Shown here in pieces: positions 53,697 through 59,635 of a stretch of DNA of 59,635 nucleotides (its first letter is position 1; each line of letters starts with the position of its first letter). The stretch spans positions 1 to 59,635 of the forward strand of contig CAJCCO010000056.1 of the NCBI GenBank assembly GCA_903960915.1, in the 5' to 3' direction. The notes beneath the pieces were generated by a model, which worked only from the letters and a program-made list of their open reading frames with translations, had not been told where the DNA came from and searched no databases. The translations under genes were made by a program, and so were the position numbers. This DNA is from an uncultured beta proteobacterium. Its GTDB lineage: Bacteria > Pseudomonadota > Gammaproteobacteria > Burkholderiales > Burkholderiaceae_C.

Positions 53697-55018
53697 GTGA
53701 GTTGTCTGTTGAGAAAAAAGTGAGCGGGAAAATTGAAAAACTCACCGGTGTGAAGGGCATGAATGATGTGCTTCCGCCGCAGTCTGCTGGGGTGGAGTGG
53801 CTGGAGGCCAAGGTGCGCGCCCTGATGTCGCGGTTTGCCTACAGAAACATCCGCACCCCCATAGTGGAGCGCACGCCATTGTTCATTCGCGGCCTCGGCG
53901 AGGTGACGGACATCGTTGAAAAGGAGATGTATTCTTTTCGGGACAGTCTCAACGACGATCCACTGACCCTGCGGCCAGAATGCACCGCCGGTGTCGTTCG
54001 TGCCGCTATTGAGCACTCCATGCTGTATGACGGCGGCAAGCGCCTGTATTACATCGGCCCCATGTTCAGGCACGAGCGGCCTCAGCGGGGTCGCTACCGG
54101 CAGTTTGACCAGATTGGCGCCGAAGCCTTGGGCTTTTCAGGACCTGAAGTGGACGCAGAGCTGATCCTGCTGGCCGTGGCGCTGTGGAAAGAATTGGGCT
54201 TGAACGATGTTCGCCTGGAACTCAATACCCTGGGACAACCTGAAGAGCGCTTGTTGCACCGCAAAGCCCTGATTACCTACTTTGAAGCGCACGCTGAACT
54301 GCTGGATGAAGATGCCAAACGGCGTCTCTACACCAACCCGCTGCGCATTCTGGACACCAAAAACCCGGCCATGCGTGAAATGGTTGAAGCGGCGCCCCGA
54401 ACGCTGGATTACCTGGGGGAGGCGTCGCTGGCGCATTTCAATGCCCTCAAATCCATTTTGGAAGCCAATGGCGTGGCATTCACGGTCAATCCCCGACTGG
54501 TTCGGGGCATGGATTACTACAACCTGAGCGTGTTTGAATTCACCACCGATCGCCTGGGTTCGCAAGGTACAGTCTGCGCCGGTGGTCGCTATGACTACCT
54601 GTTTGAGCAACTTGGTGGCAAACCCGCACCCGCCGTCGGATGGGCTTTGGGGGTAGACCGGGTGCTTGAGCTGCTCAAGGAACAAAACTTGGTGGCCGAT
54701 CCCGTTAGCCTGGATGCCTATGCCATCGTGCCTGAGGCGCAGGCATTGCCCGTGGCACTGCGCACCTTGCAAACCCTGCGCGAGCTGGGGGTCAGCATTC
54801 AAATGCACACCAGCACGGCCGAGGGCATGGGCAGTATCAAGTCGCAATTTAAACGGGCCGACAGCAGTGGCGCACGTTTTGCGCTCATTTTTGGCGCTGA
54901 AGAGTTGACCAACAACCAGTTGGCAGTGAAATCGCTGCGCGATGGGGATGGGCAGCAAATTACCCAGTCCCTGGCCGACATTGCCGCCTGGGCGGTCACC
55001 CTACAATCGAAAAATTAA
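53693..55018 (+). CDS. hisS: Histidyl-tRNA synthetase
   Basis: 441 residues, class II. Motif 2 [22 protein letters not shown]; histidine-specific [15 protein letters not shown] and [15 protein letters not shown]; motif 3 [16 protein letters not shown]-terminal anticodon-binding domain from about residue 340. Starts within the end of ispG by 4 bases (ATGA). Confidence 0.97.
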   Translation: MSELSVEKKVSGKIEKLTGVKGMNDVLPPQSAGVEWLEAKVRALMSRFAYRNIRTPIVERTPLFIRGLGEVTDIVEKEMYSFRDSLNDDPLTLRPECTAGVVRAAIEHSMLYDGGKRLYYIGPMFRHERPQRGRYRQFDQIGAEALGFSGPEVDAELILLAVALWKELGLNDVRLELNTLGQPEERLLHRKALITYFEAHAELLDEDAKRRLYTNPLRILDTKNPAMREMVEAAPRTLDYLGEASLAHFNALKSILEANGVAFTVNPRLVRGMDYYNLSVFEFTTDRLGSQGTVCAGGRYDYLFEQLGGKPAPAVGWALGVDRVLELLKEQNLVADPVSLDAYAIVPEAQALPVALRTLQTLRELGVSIQMHTSTAEGMGSIKSQFKRADSSGARFALIFGAEELTNNQLAVKSLRDGDGQQITQSLADIAAWAVTLQSKN

Positions 55019-55031
55019 AACAGGCACCACT

Positions 55032-55703
55032 ATGGCAAACCAATTAGATCTTGAAGAACAAGAGCAACTCGACCAGCTCAAACATTTTTGGAAGCAATAC
55101 GGCAACCTGATCACCTGGCTATTGATCGTTGTGCTGGGTGCTTTTGCGAGCTGGAACTTCTACCAGTACTGGCAAAAAAATCAGTCTAGCCAAGCGGCTG
55201 CGATGTACGACGAGGTCGAGCGCACCGTGAAGCTGGCCGAGCCTGCCAAGGTGGACCGCGTGTTTGCCGACATGAAAGAAAAATTTTCGTCTACCAGCTA
55301 CGCGCAGCAAGCGGGTTTACTGGTGGCCAAGCACTATTACAGTTTGGGCCAGCTTGACCAGGCCAAAGCTGCTTTAAGCTGGGTTGCCGAGCAAACGTCT
55401 GAACCCGGCTTTCAGGCCGTGGCCCGGTTGCGTTTGGCGTCCTTGTGGATAGAGTCCAAGAACTACGAAGAAGCACTCAAGCCATTGAACGCCGATTTCC
55501 CCACCTCGTACCGTGCCATGGTGTCGGACCGCAAAGGTGATTTGCTCCAGCTTCAGGGCAAGAAAGCCGAGGCCATTGCCGAGTACGAAAAGGCTTACAA
55601 GCTGTTTGATGAAAAAATCGAGTTCCGCCGTTTGGTGGAAGTGAAGTTGAACGCACTGGGGGTTGATACCCAGATCACATCAGCGTCCGAGGTGAAAAAG
55701 TGA
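55032..55703 (+). CDS. YfgM-like SecYEG-associated TPR protein
   Basis: 223 residues from ATG 55032 (MANQLDLEEQEQLDQLKHFW). One membrane helix (about residues 25-45: NLITWLLIVVLGAFASWNFYQYW) and a periplasmic TPR-like domain. YfgM in E. coli associates with SecYEG and periplasmic chaperones. The position between hisS and bamB is diagnostic. Overlaps bamB by 4 bases. Confidence 0.92.
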   Translation: MANQLDLEEQEQLDQLKHFWKQYGNLITWLLIVVLGAFASWNFYQYWQKNQSSQAAAMYDEVERTVKLAEPAKVDRVFADMKEKFSSTSYAQQAGLLVAKHYYSLGQLDQAKAALSWVAEQTSEPGFQAVARLRLASLWIESKNYEEALKPLNADFPTSYRAMVSDRKGDLLQLQGKKAEAIAEYEKAYKLFDEKIEFRRLVEVKLNALGVDTQITSASEVKK

Positions 55704-56836
55704 ATTTTTCAGTCGTCGCAACGGCCCTTAAAACTGGGTGTGCTTTGGGCCTGCTGGCCTTGTTGACTGCTTGTTCAAGCGGACCTGAAAAGCGCAGTCC
55801 TGCAGAACTAGGGCCAGACCCCGCTTTGCTCGGCATCAAACAGGCCTGGACGGTGAAAATTCCCCCGGTGGAATTCCCGGTGGACATCAAGGTCAACGGA
55901 TCGACGGTGGAGATGGCCAGCTCGGATGGTTCTTTGCTGGCGCTGAATGCTGTCACTGGCGCGGAAATCTGGCGTACCAACATCAAGGCGCAAATAGCAG
56001 CTGGCCCCGGCAGCGACGGGCGTACCTCGGCGGTCATCACGCGCGACAACGAACTGGTAGCCCTTGAATTGGGGCAAGAAATTTGGCGTCAAAAACTGAA
56101 TGCCCAGAGTTTTACTGCGCCGCTGGTGGCGGGTGCACGGGTATTTGTGGTGACGGCAGACCGTACCGTGAGCGCTTTTGATGGCAAGTCGGGACGCAAG
56201 TTGTGGAGCCAACAGCGTCCTGCTGACTCCCTGGTGTTGCGCCAGCCTGGCGTTTTGTTGGCCGTGGGCGATACCTTGGTGGTGGGTTTGTCGGGACGCT
56301 TGGTGGGCTTGAACCCTGGAAACGGTGTTATTCGCTGGGAAGCTGCCATTGCCTCCCCGCGCGGCGCCAACGAAATTGAGCGTTTGGTCGATTTAGTCTC
56401 GCACGTGGGGCGTGTGGGCACCGTGGTGTGTGCCCGTGCTTACCAGGCGGCAGTGGGCTGTGTTGATGCCGGCCGAGGGAGCTTGTTGTGGACCAAGACG
56501 GCCTCTGGCGCCGCGGGTGTAGACGCTGACAACCAATTGGTTTTTGGCGCCGAGGGTGACGGCAAGGTATTTGCCTTGCGTGCCGCCAATGGCGACACGG
56601 CCTGGGAGTCTGACAAGCTGAAGTACCGCAAATTGTTGGCGCCAGTGGTGTTGGGGCGTTCAGTCGCTGTAGCCGATGAATCCGGCTGGGTGCATTTGTT
56701 GTCCCGCGAAGACGGTGCTCTGCTCAAAAGATTGTCTACCGATGGATCGTCCCCGGCTGCTGCCCCGATATTGGCCGCTGGAACTTTGATTGTTGTCACC
56801 CGCAAGGGTGCTGTGTTTGGCTTCAGGCCTGAGTAA
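55700..56836 (+). CDS. bamB: Outer membrane assembly lipoprotein BamB
   Basis: 378 residues from GTG 55700. Lipobox ends at Cys25 (LALLTACSSG). The rest is an eight-bladed beta-propeller of PQQ-like repeats (ALNAVTGAEIWRTNIKA, AFDGKSGRKLWSQQRP, GLNPGNGVIRWEAAIA, ALRAANGDTAWES). It supports BamA in beta-barrel insertion. Its co-location with bamD in the same 11 kb is the usual Burkholderiales arrangement of separate operons. Confidence 0.96.
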   Translation: MNFSVVATALKTGCALGLLALLTACSSGPEKRSPAELGPDPALLGIKQAWTVKIPPVEFPVDIKVNGSTVEMASSDGSLLALNAVTGAEIWRTNIKAQIAAGPGSDGRTSAVITRDNELVALELGQEIWRQKLNAQSFTAPLVAGARVFVVTADRTVSAFDGKSGRKLWSQQRPADSLVLRQPGVLLAVGDTLVVGLSGRLVGLNPGNGVIRWEAAIASPRGANEIERLVDLVSHVGRVGTVVCARAYQAAVGCVDAGRGSLLWTKTASGAAGVDADNQLVFGAEGDGKVFALRAANGDTAWESDKLKYRKLLAPVVLGRSVAVADESGWVHLLSREDGALLKRLSTDGSSPAAAPILAAGTLIVVTRKGAVFGFRPE

Positions 56837-56854
56837 CTTGGGCCCTGTGGTCAT

Positions 56855-58198
56855 ATGAAACCTGTTTTGGCCCTTGTTGGCCGCCCTAATGTTGGTAAAT
56901 CAACACTCTTCAATCGCCTGACCAAGTCTCGTGATGCCATCGTGGCTGATTTTGCCGGACTGACGCGCGACCGCCATTACGGCAACGCCAAGCAAGGCAA
57001 ACACGAATTCATCGTGATCGACACCGGTGGCTTTGAGCCGGATGCCACCACGGGCATTTTCAAAGAAATGGCCAAGCAGACGCGGCAAGCCGTGGCCGAA
57101 GCGGATGTGGTGATCTTTGTTGTGGACGCGCGTGAGGGAATTTCTGCGCAAGACTACGAAATTGCCAAATACCTGCGGCGCTTGGGCAAACCCTGTCTGC
57201 TCACCGCCAACAAGTCAGAAGGCATGGTGGCCAGCGCGCAATTGGTGGAGTTCTTCGAGCTCGGTCTGGGCGAGGTGATTCCCGTCTCGGCAGCGCATGG
57301 CCAGGGCATTCGCACGCTGGTAGACATGGCGCTGGCCCCGCTCAATTTGAAAGACCCGGACGAAACGCTGGAAGAAGCTGCGCCCGGCGTCATCAAGCTG
57401 GCGGTTGCAGGGCGACCCAATGTAGGCAAATCGACCCTCATCAATGTGTGGTTGGGCGAAGAGCGCCTGGTTGCTTTTGATCTACCGGGCACTACGCGCG
57501 ACACCATCTCAGTGCCGTTTGAACGCAACGGCCAAAAGTTTGAGCTGATCGACACCGCGGGCTTGCGGCGTAAGGGGCAGGTGTTTGAAGCCATTGAAAA
57601 ATTTTCGGTGGTCAAAACCTTGCAGGCTATTGAGTCGGCCAACGTGGTGCTGTTGCTGATTGATGCCACCCAAGGCGTGACCGACCAAGATGCACACATT
57701 GCAGGCTACATTCTTGAAAATGGCCGCGCTGTGGTGCTGGCCATCAACAAATGGGATGCGGTCGATGAGTACCAGCGGGAGTTGGTGAAACGCTCCATCG
57801 AAACCAGGTTGCCCTTTTTGAAATTTGCCGCCATGCATCTGATTTCTGCCCAGAAGCGACAGGGTTTAGGGCCTTTGTGGGCTTCTATTGCACAAGCCTA
57901 CAAGGCGGCCAATTGCAAGATGACGACGCCGGTGCTCACACGTTTGTTGCTCGAAGCGGTGCAGTTTCAAAGCCCCAAACGCGCCGGTATGTTCCGTCCC
58001 AAGTTGCGTTACGCGCATCAAGGGGGAATGAACCCGCCGGTCATCATCGTTCATGGCAACTCCTTGGAGCACGTCACCGAATCTTACAAACGCTTCCTAG
58101 AAGGTCGTTTCAGGAAAGAATTTGACTTGGTCGGAACGCCGCTGCGCATTGAAATGAAGACAGCGAGTAACCCATTTGCCGACAAGGTGAAAGATTAA
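56855..58198 (+). CDS. der: Ribosome biogenesis GTPase Der (EngA)
   Basis: 447 residues with two GTPase domains, the mark of Der. First P-loop GRPNVGKS at residues 9-16, with DTGG and NKSE; second GRPNVGKS near residue 185, with DTAGLRRKG and NKWD. The C-terminal KH-like domain ends in [15 protein letters not shown]. It assists 50S subunit assembly. 18 bases after bamB. Confidence 0.97.
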   Translation: MKPVLALVGRPNVGKSTLFNRLTKSRDAIVADFAGLTRDRHYGNAKQGKHEFIVIDTGGFEPDATTGIFKEMAKQTRQAVAEADVVIFVVDAREGISAQDYEIAKYLRRLGKPCLLTANKSEGMVASAQLVEFFELGLGEVIPVSAAHGQGIRTLVDMALAPLNLKDPDETLEEAAPGVIKLAVAGRPNVGKSTLINVWLGEERLVAFDLPGTTRDTISVPFERNGQKFELIDTAGLRRKGQVFEAIEKFSVVKTLQAIESANVVLLLIDATQGVTDQDAHIAGYILENGRAVVLAINKWDAVDEYQRELVKRSIETRLPFLKFAAMHLISAQKRQGLGPLWASIAQAYKAANCKMTTPVLTRLLLEAVQFQSPKRAGMFRPKLRYAHQGGMNPPVIIVHGNSLEHVTESYKRFLEGRFRKEFDLVGTPLRIEMKTASNPFADKVKD

Positions 58199-58314
58199 CG
58201 TCTTCAACCGAGAATTATGTCCATAACTTGGCACAGTTTGTCCCTGCCGTGCAGGTTATGACAATGAGCTGTGTTATCGTCAGCGCTTCTTAATTTCTGA
58301 ACACGGAGAATATC

Positions 58315-58563
58315 GTGAACAACAAAGGTCAGTTACTTCAAGACCCCTTCCTCAACGCTTTGCGTCGAGAGCATGTGCCGGTCTCCATTTACCTGGTTAA
58401 CGGAATCAAGCTGCAAGGTCAGATTGAGTCTTTCGATCAGTACGTCGTTTTGCTTCGCAATACGATCACGCAAATGGTTTACAAACACGCCATCTCGACC
58501 ATTGTGCCGGGACGTGCCGTGAATCTCTCTACAGCCGAGGGTGATCAACCTGCCACAGCCTGA
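58315..58563 (+). CDS. hfq: RNA chaperone Hfq
   Basis: 82 residues from GTG 58315. Sm1 motif [29 protein letters not shown] and Sm2 motif [12 protein letters not shown], including the KHAISTI block that lines the RNA pore. The short C-terminal tail ([14 protein letters not shown]) is typical of beta-proteobacteria. It pairs small RNAs with mRNAs. 116 bases separate it from der, enough for its own promoter. Its end overlaps the hflX start by 23 bases. Confidence 0.97.
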   Translation: MNNKGQLLQDPFLNALRREHVPVSIYLVNGIKLQGQIESFDQYVVLLRNTITQMVYKHAISTIVPGRAVNLSTAEGDQPATA

Positions 58564-59635
58564 TAAAAATTCTGCGCCAACTCTTCTGGTTGGGGTAGAT
58601 TTTGGCCTCCCCAACTTTGACGGTGAACTGGCTGAGTTGGGGCTGCTGGCGGAGTCGGCTGGCCTTCTTCCGGTTGCCCGCATCACCTGCAAAAGAAAGT
58701 CGCCTGATGCTGCTCTGTTTGTGGGCAGTGGCAAAGCCGACGAAATCAAACAACTGGCCACCCAGATGGGTGCTGTTGAGGTTTTGTTCGACCAAAGTTT
58801 GAGCCCGGCGCAGCAGCGTAACCTGGAGCGGCATCTGGAATTGCCGGTCAATGACCGCACCCTGTTGATTCTGGAAATATTCAAGCAGCGCGCACGCAGC
58901 CATGAAGGCAAGTTACAAGTTGAATTGGCCCGCATGCAGTACCTGAGCACCCGCTTGGTACGCCGCTGGTCTCACCTAGAGCGGCAAAGCGGCGGTATTG
59001 GTATGCGCGGCGGCCCAGGAGAAACTCAGATTGAGCTCGACAGGCGCATGATTGGCGACAACATCAAGAAGATCAAAGAGCGCCTGAACAAGGTCAAACG
59101 CCAACGGCAGACCCAACGCCGCCAGCGCGAACGTCGTGATGCCTTCAATATCTCCCTGGTGGGTTACACCAACGCGGGCAAGTCAACTTTGTTCAACGCC
59201 TTGGTGAAAGCCCGTGCTTATGCCGCAGACCAGTTGTTCGCCACCTTGGACACCACCACGCGCCAGCTTTACCTCGGAGAGGCGGGCCGTTCTGTCTCGC
59301 TGTCCGACACAGTTGGCTTTATTCGAGACTTACCGCACGGACTGATTGACGCCTTCCAAGCGACACTGCAAGAGGCGGTTGATGCCGACTTGCTGATTCA
59401 TGTGGTGGATGCATCAAGCCCGAATTACCCGGAGCAGATTGCTGAGGTTCAACAGGTGTTGCAAGAAATCGGTGCTGCCGAAATTCCCCAGTTGCTGGTT
59501 TTCAATAAACTAGATGCCTTAGAGGACGAGCGTCGGCCGCTTCAGCTGGAGGACTTCTTTGAAGTGGCGGGGGTTCAAACCCCACGTCTGTTTTTAAGTG
59601 CCAAAGACGGGGAGGGCCTTCCCGCACTGCGTCAG
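58541..59635 (+). CDS. hflX: Ribosome-rescue GTPase HflX, 3' end cut by the window
   Basis: 365 codons visible. I place the start at GTG 58541, overlapping hfq by 23 bases, because the frame gives a sensible N-terminus ([20 protein letters not shown]) with no closer ATG. N-terminal HflX domain with SGKADEI and [21 protein letters not shown]; the [19 protein letters not shown] signature; G domain with P-loop [10 protein letters not shown]2 [18 protein letters not shown] and NKLD. It splits stalled or heat-damaged 70S ribosomes. hfq-hflX order is conserved. Confidence 0.93.
   Translation, partial: MINLPQPDKNSAPTLLVGVDFGLPNFDGELAELGLLAESAGLLPVARITCKRKSPDAALFVGSGKADEIKQLATQMGAVEVLFDQSLSPAQQRNLERHLELPVNDRTLLILEIFKQRARSHEGKLQVELARMQYLSTRLVRRWSHLERQSGGIGMRGGPGETQIELDRRMIGDNIKKIKERLNKVKRQRQTQRRQRERRDAFNISLVGYTNAGKSTLFNALVKARAYAADQLFATLDTTTRQLYLGEAGRSVSLSDTVGFIRDLPHGLIDAFQATLQEAVDADLLIHVVDASSPNYPEQIAEVQQVLQEIGAAEIPQLLVFNKLDALEDERRPLQLEDFFEVAGVQTPRLFLSAKDGEGLPALRQ

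Overview
The window is about 60% GC and tightly packed. It carries gene clusters typical of the Burkholderiales: ndk-rlmN-pilF-rodZ-ispG-hisS-yfgM-bamB-der-hfq-hflX, divergent bamD/rluD, scpB-rluB and sucA-sucB-lpd. Together with protein wording and a beta-proteobacterial H-NS-like N-terminus, this points to a chromosome of the Comamonadaceae (Rhodoferax/Polaromonas-like). That assignment is inference. I saw no tRNA, rRNA, CRISPR array, transposase or phage gene.

Layout. (1) 1-11503: a divergent uptake/catabolism locus. Leftward runs a five-gene oligopeptide-type ABC importer followed by an M32 carboxypeptidase, cut by the window edge. Rightward runs a GntR-type regulator, a creatininase-family amidohydrolase, a ketopantoate-reductase-like enzyme, an SDR and an isoaspartyl peptidase/asparaginase. 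Inverted repeats that look like operators lie between the two arms. (2) 11504-17790: a miscellany of an orphan seven-helix membrane protein, a Phd-VapC type toxin-antitoxin pair, an MFS carrier, a Sel1-repeat protein with an H-NS-like coiled-coil N-terminus, and a long-chain acyl-CoA synthetase. (3) 17903-21503: a compact and unusual operon of an amino-acid-type binding protein, a permease with a lipoprotein signal, a second creatininase-family enzyme, a GST and an HD-domain protein. The HD protein resembles the mixed-valent di-iron oxygenases (PhnZ type). No ATPase gene is present. This is my best candidate for an undescribed pathway.

(4) 21500-25007: a decayed gene remnant, the RNA helicase rhlE, a DUF6172 protein, an RNase D-like exonuclease and an NlpC/P60 peptidase. 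(5) 25095-41075: acuI, two separate isoquinoline-oxidoreductase-like molybdenum hydroxylase pairs (one with a divergent TetR regulator), an isochorismatase-family hydrolase, prpE, and the 2-oxoglutarate dehydrogenase genes sucA-sucB-lpd ending in a clear terminator. (6) 41222-59635: housekeeping genes for cell division (zapE), DNA repair (dinG-like), outer-membrane assembly (bamD, bamB), rRNA modification (rluD, rluB, rlmN), chromosome segregation (scpB), pilus and cell-shape functions, isoprenoid synthesis, translation, ribosome GTPases and RNA chaperoning. Many of these overlap by 1-23 bases, as in long co-transcribed units.

All assignments come from reading motifs and gene order by eye. 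No database search was run. Start sites were moved from the longest frame where a ribosome-binding site, a gene overlap or family length favoured another codon.
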